Source: Telopea speciosissima
Taxonomy: Eukaryota; Streptophyta; Magnoliopsida; Proteales; Proteaceae
Assembly: GCF_018873765.1 (NCBI RefSeq)
Contig: NC_057919.1
Location: 60,960,484-61,024,483 of the forward strand
Direction of reading: 5' to 3'
Length of the DNA stretch: 64,000 nt
The translations under genes were made by a program, and so were the position numbers. Below, piece by piece: positions 1 through 10,448 of this stretch. Each line of letters starts with the position of its first letter. The stretch's first letter is position 1. The notes under the pieces are model-generated. The model had not been told where the DNA came from and searched no databases. It was given only the letters and a program-made list of their open reading frames with translations.

Positions 1-363
1 AGCAGAAAAATTGTGAAACTCTATGCCAGGGCCATCACTGATTATCAATGATCTCCTTGGTGGCTTCCCTGTTGCAGGTGGTGATTCATATTTAACCGTA
101 GTTTGAAGCTTCATGTGTATGCACCAATTTCTTATGCCGGGTCCCTGTTGTAGTTCAATTGCTGGGTTGTACATACCAGCAATGTGTACAGCCTTTTTTT
201 TCCCTTTGATGATTCAAAGATTTTTGAATGACAATCTAGTAGAATGGACATCTTCTGTCTGGCCATCTTCCTCCACAGACCATGCGACCGTTCACCAAAA
301 GTGTCCAATGGTAGTCTTTAGTAATACGGGAATATTCAGGGTTGGACTATTGAGTCATCTGTG
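1..363. other. Intergenic, no gene recognised
   Basis: No reading frame in this stretch resembles a known protein, and no RNA gene or terminal repeats were seen. It ends at the target duplication of the MITE that starts at 372. Confidence 0.4.
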
Positions 364-371
364 CTTGATCA

Positions 372-629
372 TAGGGGTGTAAATGAATAGTCGAAATCCG
401 TTTTCGTATCCGTGTCCGTATCTATTTAGCACTATCCGAATCTGTCCGAAAGTTAAACGGATGCGGATACGGATAGGCTATAGCTATCCGAAAAGTTATA
501 GTTACATGTAAACAAATAAAATATCTGATCCGTATTTGTTTAGCACTATCCGAATCCGTCCGAAAGCTAATCGGATGCGGATATAGATATAACACTATCC
601 GAGCCGAATTCGATCCGTTTATATCCCTA
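372..629. mobile_element. hAT-like MITE (258 bp)
   Basis: A short non-coding element with imperfect terminal inverted repeats: it opens TAGGGGTGTAAATG and closes CGTTTATATCCCTA. It is flanked by an 8-bp near-identical direct repeat, CTTGATCA at 364-371 and CTTGACCA at 630-637. The interior repeats the CCGAATCCGTCCGAAAG motif in both orientations and could fold. An 8-bp target duplication is the hAT signature, so a hAT transposase elsewhere probably moved it. Shorter relatives lie at 1848-1968 and 2920-3001. Confidence 0.75.
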
Positions 630-637
630 CTTGACCA

Positions 638-1295
638 CCAGTTTTCCATTTTAATTTTGATTTGATTTGATTTGAATTCTCCTCTTTCTTTTTCATACAA
701 CAAGACGGAGTCATAGGCAGCGTGGAGCCTGTGCCGAGACATATGAGCGTTTGAAATTACTATCCCACCCTCCGTGAAATAAAAAATTTCACCCATGTTG
801 ATCCCCTGCACACTCTCATTGGCTTTGCACCAACACTCATTGGCTTTGTGTTGGTGCAGGGCCTCAAAGCCTGGTTAAGATCTATTGCCCTTTAAATTAA
901 GGGGAAAATAACTTTGAAAGGCGACATCACGCTGTACCAGGACAGAGGCCGATGGAAACATACACAGAAACATAATAAGGGTGGAATTGATCAATGGAAG
1001 CATGCGTAAAAGTATTAACAAGTGGGATTTTTGCCTTTTATTTGGGCAGGGCAGTTCTTTTGCACCCCTCAATGTCTGGGTGGAGGGCCACGTTGCCTTT
1101 CAGGAACCCTCTCTTAAAATTAATTTTACTTTCCATTATTTCCCTTCCCTTGAAGATGGAGGCTGAAGCCACCCAACTGCCTAAATGCCCATCTTCCCCA
1201 TCTTAATTCCAATAATCAGGAGACTTTTGCTTTTCCCAATTCCAGTGCTTTAAGCTGTAGTGAATAGTGATACATACTAATTGGATATATTTTCT
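638..1295. other. Intergenic, nothing recognised
   Basis: No protein family, RNA gene or repeat structure was recognised. A short direct repeat of CACTCATTGGCTTTG occurs near 812-850. Confidence 0.35.
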
Positions 1296-1358
1296 AGTAA
1301 TAATTAAAAAAATAAACATGGATCGAACAGAGTAGAGAATGCAAGTAATGTGACTACC

Positions 1359-1393
<35 letters not shown>

Positions 1394-1486
1394 TCTTACA
1401 AGTTGCAATATTTTTTTTAGTAATAATTAAAAAAATAAACATGGATCGAACAGAGTAGAGAATGCAAGTAATGTGACTACCTGTGT

Positions 1487-1523
<37 letters not shown>

Positions 1524-1545
1524 TACAAGTTGCAATATTTTTTTC
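1296..1545. repeat. Tandem duplication (about 125 bp x 2) with GT/GA microsatellites
   Basis: A unit starting AGTAATAATTAAAAAAATAA at 1296 is repeated from 1419. Each copy ends in a dinucleotide run followed by ATCTTACAAGTTGCAATATT. Copy 1 carries (GT)n(GA)n and copy 2 only (GA)n, so the microsatellite lengths have diverged since the duplication. Confidence 0.85.
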
Positions 1546-1847
1546 AGTAACAAAACTGGCATTGGGATATCGGGCGGTTTCAGGCACGCTTCATTTGTAC
1601 CTTTTGTACCTCTTGTTCTGTGACATTATCATATTGCTTCATTGCCCTCTCTCTTGCTCAAACTTCAAAATAATATTACCAAATTTGTTAGTATTACATG
1701 CAGTGTAGTTTGCTAATTAAGTACGATAAATTTGGAATACAATGTACCTTGTGGGACACCATATCATTCATGAGCCTAGATTTTAAGCTTGAAGCATTCA
1801 CAAGCTTATTATTAGGTTCATTCACTACCAAATCCATGGCATCCTTT

Positions 1848-1968
1848 TAGGGATGTAAACGGATCGGATGTGATCGGAGTTGGATATTCCCTGGCCGAAT
1901 ACGAATACCTCTAAACGGATTCAGATGCGAATCAGATTCAGATTTTTGACCATCCGTTTACATCTCTG
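1848..1968. mobile_element. MITE, same family as 372-629 (121 bp)
   Basis: Opens TAGGGATGTAAACGGATCGG and closes CCGTTTACATCTCTG, so the ends are inverted repeats matching the family at 372-629. The core again contains CGAATACGAAT and TCAGATTCAGAT motifs. No convincing target duplication remains. Confidence 0.6.
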
Positions 1969-2186
1969 CCTTCTGTAACCCGGACCTTCCTCCCTCTAAC
2001 GGATACAATTCACTCTCAATCCATATCTCTTAGATCATGATTCTCTTTTCATCATATTCTAGAACCTGTTGAATCTTCAAAAACCCTCAAAATCATTATT
2101 TACTTAATTTTTTTCCTTTACTTATTTTCTATTATTCTCTCTTTTACTTCTTTTTACTTCTCTTATTTCTTTTACTATCATAGCCT

Positions 2187-2248
2187 CTTCGGATCCATGT
2201 AGCCGACCCTATTTAGTTGGGATAAGGCTATGGTTGTTGTTGTTGTTT
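2187..2248 (+). mobile_element. Au-type SINE 3' end
   Basis: The string GGATCCATGTAGCCGACC, then TTAGTTGGGATAAGGCT and a (TTG)n tail, is the characteristic 3' end of the widespread plant Au SINE. The tRNA-like 5' half with A and B boxes is not visible upstream, so this is a truncated copy or the shared 3' tail only. A second copy lies at 38449-38503. Confidence 0.7.
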
Positions 2249-3219
2249 AATTGGAGTATTCGGATTATTTTTCGGATATGCTCCCGGTATTAGTTGTATT
2301 GGTATAAGCTCGATTCCTGCTTCTATCTCTCCCATTGTTAGCAAACCATAATTAGTATTCTGTTTCTTTACCAGCATTGGTACAAAAAAATGAGTATACT
2401 CTTCTGTCTATTCCTACGAAGGTCACTGTTGCTACTAATTCGGTGCAATCCACTACTAAGCCGGAACCCACCTATCCTTTACTCCAAACCACCAATAAGG
2501 GCCCGAACAGAGTGAAGATGCACAACTATCGATGGGGGGGCTATGCACGATGATTGCCAATCAACACAAATTAGTAGATTCAAGCTACCACAATCGACCA
2601 ATGACTTAGGAGAAAGATGCTCAGTAAGTCGATGAAGCATAGCTAACACCAATTTCTTTCTGGTGTACTAAGCTAACTAGACGATTTCCCGCTACCGAGA
2701 TTGGTTACCCATCATAATTCCATTGTTAGATAGTTAGGCCAACGTTTTTGGTTTTTGGCTATTCATCACGTTGGCTGTGTGCTGAACCGGTGAGTTAGCC
2801 TGGCCTATAGACACATCCATTTTCCCATTCTTCTCGGACTTTGTTTGAAACTATTCACTTACACGGACCCGTGAACGGAATGAGTACTGTCTTGATTGGG
2901 TGTATAGTAATTAGAAATGTTATATAAACGAATATGAATATCCCTAAACGGATATGGATACGAATTTGGATTCAGATTTCGGTTATCCATTTATATCCCT
3001 ATTAGTTCCTTTCTAACAACATCTCCTATTCCAACCAAGGAAGTGACTGTGAGTATGGTAAAAGCAGTGGTGTTTAATGCATATTGCATATTCTCTTCGA
3101 ATGTTGGAATATATTCATCATTAAAACATTTGGCGTCCTTCAAGTGTATGCTTTAACTATTGGTTTCATCTGGAATACATAAAACCAACAAACCCAACTC
3201 AGGTTTATAAAAAATAAAA
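2249..3219. other. Intergenic with a third MITE relic
   Basis: No coding potential was recognised. Around 2920-3001 a degraded member of the TAGGG..AAACGGAT MITE family is visible, ending CCATTTATATCCCTA. Confidence 0.4.
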
Positions 3220-4715
3220 GGGTAAATTATCAATCACCCCTTAGTTTTCAATCGAAACTCAGATCACCCCCTGATTTTTGAGAAAACTCAGATCACCCCC
3301 TAATTTAGACCCCAAGGTAAGGTGACAAATTAGTCCCTAACATTAGTTTTATGCTGTTAAGTGATGATGTCAGCCAGTTAAATAAATTTAAATTCCTAAA
3401 CTACCCTTGACCAGTGTTGATTTACGTTTTTACCATTGTAACTAAAAACCCCAAATTCATCCTCTTCCTCACACCTGCAACTCAATCTCGCTCCTCTCCA
3501 CGTTCAAACTCCCGATTGCGACTTCTTCTGCAGTCATGTTCACCCATGTGATCGTGACCATAATCTTCCTTCGCATAATAAAAATCTTTCCTCATCGAGA
3601 TCAGATTCACAGTCTCTGAATTCATTATCACGGTAACCACCATGTCTTCCTACCGCCATATACTCTAAAGCTTTTTGTCCCTCAAATCAGTAATAAAAGG
3701 ATATAGAGAAGGAATCGAATTGAACCTATAGTTCCACAAAATTAAAACCCTAGATAACCAACAACAAAACCCTAACAGGAAACCTTTAAAGTACCCATCC
3801 CACCCGAACGTGAACTCGTTTCTCGGAAAACCCTAGTTTCAAAAAAATCGAATCCAAACCCTTTGTACTCTAACAAGTTTGATTTGAACCAATCTATATG
3901 AAGGAGATTGAAGGATCATATGGAGAACCGTAAATAACTTATAGAATTTGCCTGAAGATGTGGAATTATTGCTAACTCTCCATGTGATAAATTCTGGTTG
4001 TGGTTATTTTTGCTACTATTCTTCAAGCATTAATTCGTGATAATAAATGGAGGTTTTGGTTACTGAATGTTGTGGGTTCCATTGTTATGCTATTATTCTT
4101 CAAACAACTGATTCCTGGCAGGTTGAAAAGTTGTACAATTCATCTCACTGAAGCTTCTAGATGGAGAAGAACCAAATCCATCATGGATACTAGACTTGTT
4201 CCTGCTGTAGTACTGATTCCGATGCTGCACAACAAGAAATGTCTCCAACTTTGACGGATTTAGGACTATCCTATTAGGGATCTGCGTCGTCTTTTCAAAG
4301 GAGTTTCTTTCTCAACTTTTAGTTCCTCTTCGTGTTTTTCATATTGGGAACCCACTGTGGAAGTTCCTCTGTTCGTCTGTGGAGAGACGATCTGTGGAAG
4401 TTCCTCTTCTGGAATATGGCTCGATGCTTCTTTGTATTGCATGAACCTTAGGGCTAGAGCGAAGCAGAGGGCGGCGGTGGTGGCAGTGTTGCCAGCTGAG
4501 TTGCATGGGATATTTTAGGTTGAAGATGAAAAAAGGGTAGTAATGTAAATTTAATTTTAATATTTTAATATAAGAGTAAACTAGTTCTTTCAAATCAATA
4601 ATTAACTGCAGACTAACACCGTTACCTGTAAAGAGAGGATAATTTGAGTTTTTAAAAAAATCAGGGGGTGATCTGAGTTTTGATTGAAAATCAAGGGGTG
4701 ATCTATAATTTATCC
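3220..4715. mobile_element. Non-autonomous Mutator-like element (1496 bp)
   Basis: The ends are inverted repeats of about 75 bp: the left begins GGGTAAATTATCAATCACCC and the right ends GGGGTGATCTATAATTTATC then C. An exact 9-bp direct repeat AAAATAAAA flanks it (3211-3219 and 4716-4724), the target duplication length expected of Mutator-like elements. No transposase was found inside. The interior (about 3430-4540) differs in composition from the arms and contains ORFs such as 4000-4254 that I could not assign. It may carry captured host sequence (Pack-MULE-like), but no source gene is recognised. Confidence 0.85.
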
Positions 4716-5224
4716 AAAATAAAACTCATCTTTATAATTAAAGAGAAACAATAGGAATAACTGAACCAATAGAGATATTGATAACACACACCGTACCGTT
4801 TCTTTTACATAGATAACACGATAAGATCATCCATCCTTTCTTAATTCTTTTTCAGTTTTACTGTAAAAATCCAAGAGTGCTGAGTAAAGCACTATAAGAG
4901 ATAAGGGCTCCACGCACAGTACATGCATGTACACTGGAGACACCTCAAGGATTGACTCAACTCCTCTTTAGTTTCACTTGTGTATATCAGGTTTCCTTGT
5001 ATGTGACCATTGGGTCAATCCTGCCAGGTTGCATGCAGCCTATGCCAACGCCCCAGCCAATGGGACAGCGTGTGCGAGATCACTTGGTCATTTCACAGCT
5101 CTGTAACCAGGCAGGAATTTTTTTCTTTCTTCCGAGGTTCAAGGGCTCACAAGATCATACAAGATCCCCTGAGGGGCAGATAGAGAGCCACACTTCTTGG
5201 AAAACAATTAAACTAATAATACTG

Positions 5225-5383
5225 ACTTAAGAGGGTGGACCTCGGCGCAATGGTTAGGTTGTTCCTACAACATAGTGGTCATAGACTTGAGTCGGGCATA
5301 AAACGGGATAAGATTATGTACATTATAATCTTTCTTGATCCCGTAATGACGAGAGTCTCGTGCACTAGATATGCCCTTTTTAA
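5225..5383 (+). mobile_element. tRNA-derived SINE (about 155 bp)
   Basis: The head GGTGGACCTCGGCGCAATGG contains an A-box-like GCGCAATGGTTAGG. About 45 bp on is a B-box-like GGTCATAGACTTGAGTC. The body ends GCACTAGATATGCCC plus a T run. The flanking direct repeat TAATAATACTG occurs at 5214-5224 and 5384-5394, the target duplication of a retroposed SINE. Confidence 0.75.
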
Positions 5384-5394
5384 TAATAATACTG

Positions 5395-5700
5395 CAACTT
5401 AGATGTGGTCAAGATTTATCCACTGACCAAGTTGATCCTTGAGCATTCTTCCATGGGAGCAATGCCAAACCATCAGAGCAGGCCCTGGATCAGCCATTTC
5501 ACAATTCCAAAGCTACATCACATCCAAATTCCCCCTCTCAAGTCTCAAGTCTAGGGTGGAATACATCTCAGCATTCCACTACATCACATCCAAGTCCCCT
5601 CTCAAGTCTCAAGGGCGGTGGGGTGTTGGACACGTAGCCAACAACTTAAAGATTCTTCATCCATTATTAAGAGAGATGAAGGTGATTCATACATACCTCA
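5395..5700. repeat. Intergenic with an imperfect tandem duplication
   Basis: The string CTACATCACATCCAA followed by CCCCTCTCAAGTCTCAAG occurs twice (about 5512-5548 and 5578-5612), a local duplication. No gene was recognised. Confidence 0.5.
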
Positions 5701-6600
5701 TGATCAGTGAGTGGAGATGACATAAAGACAAAATGGTCATGGGAGAGAGTTGGTTTATTGGAATCAAACAAAACTGAACAGCAGAAATGGAGCCAGCAAT
5801 ATGAAACCAGTCAATAATGTTCTTAATCTTCAATTCCACTGAATTTGGGAGAACTGGCCGTTCAAAATGTTGATGATAAGGGTGATAAAAATTCCCAAGC
5901 TTTCTTATAGAGAAGGGTGATAAAATTTCCCAAGCTTTCTTATAGAGAAGAGCCCAGTTCATAGTCAAGGAAAGTTTGATGTTTAACCCTCTAGATTTCA
6001 ATTTTTTATCTTCTTGAGTGAGGTGTACCGCCCAGTGCACCGCACTTGAGAAGATGAAAACCCCTCGATTTCTTGGACTTGCAAATAGTTGACCTTCCAA
6101 CCATAGGAAGAAGAGTTTTTTTCTTCGTTTAACCTGAAAATTTTTCTACAAGTAGAGTCCAGATCCTTGAGAATACCTGATGGAAGTTGGAAGCAAGATA
6201 TATGATACTAAGGGAGAGCAGATACTGTTGATTGGATGAGAGTGAGTTTCTCAGCTACACTAAGAAATTTGACTATCCAATTGTGTAGTCTAAAATTATC
6301 TATGTCAAGAAGAAGTAGTCAATCAGGTTTTTTGAGTTTCCCACAAAAATAAGGGAGCCAAGATAACTAGATAAGTATCCTTGAGGACAGATAGTTTGAT
6401 TCCAAATCTATCAAGCAACAGTCTCTTAGTTGAGGCATGTCCATTGGGACTAAAATGAACTTTGGCTTTACTTAGGTCGAGACACTGTCCTAAATAAGAA
6501 CAGTAAGCTTCAAGAACAGATTGCATAGCCCTCACTTCCATTATGGAATTGAGAAAATGAGAACATTAGGGCATTTACCCTTCTTCTGAGGGAGCCACTT
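5701..6600 (-). pseudogene. LINE reverse transcriptase remnant
   Basis: Read on the minus strand from 6541, the translation contains GQCLDLSKAKVHFSPNGHA, a typical plant non-LTR reverse transcriptase segment just after the catalytic core. Further down come the thumb-region motif VAEKLTLIQSTVSALP (about 6250) and RGLNIKLSLTMNWALLYKKA (about 5960). This is the order expected of an L1-type ORF2. Frames switch and stops intervene, so it is dead. The endonuclease and the YADD core are missing. A 35-bp tandem duplication (5880-5914 and 5915-5949) and a small hairpin MITE (6007-6055) interrupt it. Confidence 0.8.
6007..6055. mobile_element. Short hairpin MITE inside LINE remnant
   Basis: Begins TATCTTCTTGAGTG and ends CGCACTTGAGAAGAT, inverted arms around GTACCGCCCAGTGCAC. 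Longer relatives are at 12867-13016 and 19946-20023. It interrupts the LINE reading at 5701-6600. Confidence 0.55.
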
Positions 6601-7178
6601 CACCTCCTTGATTGCCAATGTTTTCCCAAGGCTTTTTTTTTTCTTTTTCAGGTAAATACCATGCAAAATCAAGTCAAATCTTAGCTCTGTAGACTGAATT
6701 TACCTGAAAATTACCCTTTTCTGTAGTTCTTAATTAGAAAGCAAGGTGTTAAAAATAAGGGGGAATCGTTATGCTTAGGCTACATGTACTACTAACCATC
6801 CCTAGGAGTATTTGATTAATTTGTTGCTGGTACATATTTATTGATGATATTGAACCTCTGGTCTAGCATACATTATGCAAATAATGTGGCGATGGGGATC
6901 ATAAACCTGTGGATTAAAAGCCATTATACAAGTAGGATGATAAGTGTTATTCATTAAAGCCACTTAATCTGAACAATAACATATCAAATCTAATACAGTG
7001 GGAATGAGATTTATCTTCCACAAGCTTCTTTTTAGATATGTCCATAATTTGAATAATAACATTATCAAAAATCCAAAACAATGGGAATAAGATTATGTTC
7101 AAAAAGCTTTCTCTTTAGTTATGTCCAACAAAAGGGGTACACATGAGTGCACAGAGATCTATATCTGAAGACCCTCAT
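6601..7178. other. Intergenic / 3' region of bL33 gene
   Basis: No coding region was recognised. The part adjacent to 7179 should contain the 3' UTR of the minus-strand ribosomal gene. Confidence 0.35.
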
Positions 7179-7352
7179 TCACTTCATCTTTTGTTCTGTA
7201 AAGAGAACATGTCGGTTCACTCGGGGATCATACTTACGGAACTCAAGCTTTTCTGTCATCTTCCGAGGGTTCTTCCGCTTCACGTAGAAAAATCCTGTCC
7301 CAGCAGCAGAGACAAGCCTAATGAATATTGAACCACCCTTTGCTTTACCCAT
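7179..7352 (-). CDS. RPL33: Ribosomal protein bL33 (mitochondrial-type, nuclear-encoded)
   Basis: A 57-residue basic protein starting [20 protein letters not shown] and ending [10 protein letters not shown]. The sequence is of the bL33 family, with the conserved segments [25 protein letters not shown] and NRHVLF. The form without the zinc-binding cysteine pairs is the one known from plant mitochondrial ribosomes, so the product is probably imported as part of the large subunit; I infer the location from the family. The length matches plant L33 proteins, and no stop or frameshift is present. The ATG at 7352-7350 is chosen because homologues begin here and a splice-acceptor-like GTGGCTCAG lies just upstream (AG at 7361-7360), implying a 5' UTR intron. 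The 5' exon was not located; the region near 10.1-10.3 kb is only a possibility. Confidence 0.88.
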   Translation of the reverse strand: MGKAKGGSIFIRLVSAAGTGFFYVKRKNPRKMTEKLEFRKYDPRVNRHVLFTEQKMK

Positions 7353-7361
7353 CCTTTTTCT

Positions 7362-8643
7362 GAGCCACAAAACAATTAACAAAATCTGCCAAAAAACAAA
7401 TAATTCATAATAAAATTGGTTACTTCCTCTGAATTTGAGAAAATATTGCAGCAGCCCTAGAGATTACATAAACTACACATAATATGTTTCTAAGTCTTTG
7501 GCTGATGAGAAGTACATACTGAGGAGATTTAGGACCCAAAGACCAATAAACAGAATGCATCAGTACATGAAAACAGAAGATGCTGTCCTCCTTGCCATAT
7601 CTTGCAGGGAAACTTGTGTTTCTTGGCCAGAATTAAAGTTATATGGCCAACAAATGACTCACTCAACAGTAGATGTCAAGGATATTTTAAGTGAATTGGT
7701 AAATTTTGATAAATATTTTGCCTTTGGTTGGAACAACCTTTCCACTCTGGCATTCCTTTCATGCTTTCATCAACTTTGAGTGGCTAGTATTCAGATAAAA
7801 CAAGGTTTGAGCCACAGACAAGGAGATGTATCCATGGCTATTTGTCTAAACTGTACATGGTAAGAACTTGGAACCTAAATTTATGCAAGTGGGGCATGAT
7901 ACGCCCATGCCCAATCTGGTTTTAATACAGGTTGTCTGTAACTCAGTTTGTCTTGAAGATCTCATTTCTTATTTCTTCACTCACGCACACTATCGTTATT
8001 ATCAGAAATCCAAAAGATTTTGGACCAGAAGAACTTGTCCAAACCCCCTATGTTTGGACAAAAATTTCTAGTATGGACATGGTAGAAAAATTAGGCAGAC
8101 AGAATTTGTCAAAGAGGTTCATCTACATATTGCAACACTAGTAACCTACCTAGGCTGCAACAGGGCCAGGTTGCCAGGATTTTTAAAACCCCAACCGAAC
8201 CCTGAATCCTCCTAGCTTAGCCCATGCCTGTCCTGATCCTGAACCTGACAGGCTCAGCCCAGGCCAAGCCCATAACCTGATTCAAACAAACATCTTGCTT
8301 GGGCCCTGTTGTGAAAGACTCAATTCTTTATTGGTAGGCTTTAGACCCATAACTAGGTGGTGACACTATTTAAGGATTTTTTTAAATTGATGGGGTAAGA
8401 CTATTCCATCCTAAAATTGAAGAACTAAACTAGAAATAAAGAGCAGCAAAGAATCATTGCAATACCAATTACTTCCAAGAGAAACTTGTGAGGACAAGCC
8501 CCTGTTTGAGAACCCTCCAAAAGGATATCAGATAGTTAACAACTAATTTGAATACTACACACATGCATTATTTTTCAAAACCCATACTCAACATTCCCAC
8601 TACATATAGACATTTGTCTCCCTTATTTTAAATGCTTGTGCAG
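7362..8643. other. Probable 5' intron/spacer of the bL33 gene
   Basis: No protein family was recognised on either strand. A degenerate copy of a GGGCC/AGGCCAAGCCC-rich dispersed repeat occupies about 8160-8300. The region is upstream of the bL33 coding exon and may be intronic. Confidence 0.3.
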
Positions 8644-8781
8644 GCTGTTGCATTGCTTGCTAATGTTATGTCTTATGAGAGATCTTACCTCCTGGAGACA
8701 AATTAGCAAGTTTTCTTGCTAATTTGTCTCCAGGAGGTAAGATCTCTCATAAGACATAACATTAGCAAGCAATGCAACAGC
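8644..8781. repeat. Perfect inverted repeat: 67-bp arms, TTTT loop
   Basis: The left arm 8644-8710 (opening GCTGTTGCATTGCTTGC) is the exact reverse complement of the right arm 8715-8781 (closing GCAAGCAATGCAACAGC). The two are separated by TTTT only. I found no mismatch along the arms. Transcription from either strand would give a 67-bp hairpin. The right arm reads smoothly into the flanking sequence, whereas the left arm starts abruptly after a TGTGCAG, which suggests a snap-back duplication of the right-hand sequence. It may be a genuine inverted duplication, a young small-RNA-type hairpin, or an assembly/library foldback artefact. Confidence 0.95.
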
Positions 8782-8874
8782 AGCAAAGCAACTCCCCATG
8801 ACACTCCTTACTATTTTCATGTTTCTCACAGCAATGCTAGCAAGCCATAAATCTCTAATTTTAACAATGTTGCA

Positions 8875-8891
8875 TATATATATATATATAA
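8875..8891. repeat. (AT)n microsatellite
   Basis: A run of alternating A and T between GTTGC and AACTACTTG. Confidence 0.8.
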
Positions 8892-9238
8892 CTACTTGAT
8901 CTTTTGTATACAAAACACAAAAAACATCAACCCCTTTTACCAGATTAGGATTCAGCAACATAAATACATAATGAACAAAAGAATCTTGAGCTCCACGGTA
9001 TCCATGTACAGAGATCAATCCCCAAACTACCACATATATCGAATCATTGCCCTTTTATTCTATAATTGTAAACGCCAGTTTGACAGACTTTAATTAACAA
9101 GGATAGATACAATAAATAACAGGCACCAAATTCCCTCGAAGAGGATTCTAAAGATTAGTCCACAAATGTCCATATTGAGGCACAGAGACTAATGAATCTA
9201 GTCATAAAGCATTCTATTCAATTTAAACAAGACTTAAT

Positions 9239-9640
9239 GGTTACCTACAGTTGCATATTAGTCCACAGATGTCCAAATTGAGGGCTGCTTATTCTTTGGA
9301 TCTTATATCATGCTGTCCATGGAAAGGTTGCGAATGAAGAATCTGGAGTTTCCAAAAACGACGAGGATACGAGGGCTAATTATTCTATGGATCTGCTATC
9401 ATGGTCTCCATGGCAAGGTTTCAATAGATGGTTGCAGCTGAGATTAATCGAATTAATTGGTTACCTACAGTTGCAGAGTATGAATCTGGAGTTTCCTAAA
9501 CGATGAAGAATCAAGGTTTCTGGTTCTTTGGATCGGATATCATGGTGTCCATGGCAAGGTTGCAACAGAGTGTTGTAGCTGAGATTAATTAGATTGGCTA
9601 CCGGGAGTTGCAGACTATTAATCTGAATTCTGAAGTTTCC
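9239..9640. repeat. Degenerate tandem repeats (period about 90-140 bp)
   Basis: Three or more diverged copies of a unit. The string TATCATGGTGTCCATGGCAA or a close variant recurs near 9305, 9395 and 9537. TACCTACAGTTGCA or variants recur near 9241, 9462 and 9600. ATCTGGAGTTTCC recurs near 9340 and 9484. Period lengths differ because segments have been lost. No coding role was seen. Confidence 0.7.
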
Positions 9641-10312
9641 AAACAAGAAGACGATGATGGTGCTAGAGGGCCTGCTACGAAAGGCTATTTCAAAATCCCA
9701 CCCTGTCACTATCTCCCTCGCTTGACTTGCCATGCCAGTCCGGTTAGGTTTTTTCTGTGAAATACTAAAATCCGCGGAGCTCTCGACCATCAGGCCTTCA
9801 CATCATCAAAAGTGATTGAGAAAATTAGAAAAATCTGAGCCAATGATATTTGGGTATCTCTATGACAACAACATTAGGGCATTGGAATATCTCTTGCAAA
9901 AGACAAAGGGGATTAAACTTAGCGCAGAATGGGTCTCTGAAATAGCCTCTCCAAAGACTTACAAGGAATGGTGGTGGAATCTAGGAGAAAATTGATCAAT
10001 CACAGACAGAGCCCAAGAGAGTTGGACACTTGTATGATGGTTTGCTTTTTTTTTTGGGTAAAACTTGTATGCTGGTTTGTGACCAGTATAAAGGTAGGCA
10101 AGACGCTCTCGACACACACATGCATAGAGAGAGAGAGGTCATCTGTGTTGCCGGAACTTGCAGAGCAGGTTGAAGGCTTGACGGCAGCTTGAAGTTGAAG
10201 CCTTGAAGGGTTTCGTCGTGGGAGACGAGAGAGTGAAACTTTGGAAGTGTGAAACGAAAAATGAATTAATTGAGATTGAGGAAATAAAACCATAAAAGGT
10301 TAAAAACGTTTC
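9641..10312. other. Intergenic, possible upstream exon region of bL33
   Basis: Short ORFs here do not match a known family. A GA/CT-rich segment at 10120-10140 and a purine-rich stretch around 10210-10260 could be 5' UTR of a minus-strand transcript, but no splice donor could be placed. Confidence 0.25.
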
Positions 10313-10448
10313 TAAAATCAGGGTCGGGCTTGGCCAGGGTGGGCTAAGCTCGAGTCCTCAACCTTGGCTCGGCCCGACACTGGCTCAGGGCCAGACCCTA
10401 TTCAAGCTCAAGGCGGGTTCGGGCCGCAGGGACAAACGTGCACCCCTA
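10313..10448. repeat. GGGTCGGGC-type dispersed repeat
   Basis: Starts CAGGGTCGGGCTTGGCC, contains CTCGGCCCGACACTGG and GGCGGGTTCGGGCCG, and ends GTGCACCCCTAAA. This resembles a common class of GC-rich, partly self-complementary plant repeats. Diverged relatives occur at about 8160-8300 and 20326-20490. Confidence 0.5.

Noticed and set aside
4000-4254. 84-codon frame inside the first Mutator-like element as a gene
   Set aside because: No recognised family and no clear transcript signals; kept only as possible cargo.
8719-9033. 104-codon minus-strand frame overlapping the hairpin
   Set aside because: Includes an (AT)n run and an inverted repeat arm; no homology recognised.
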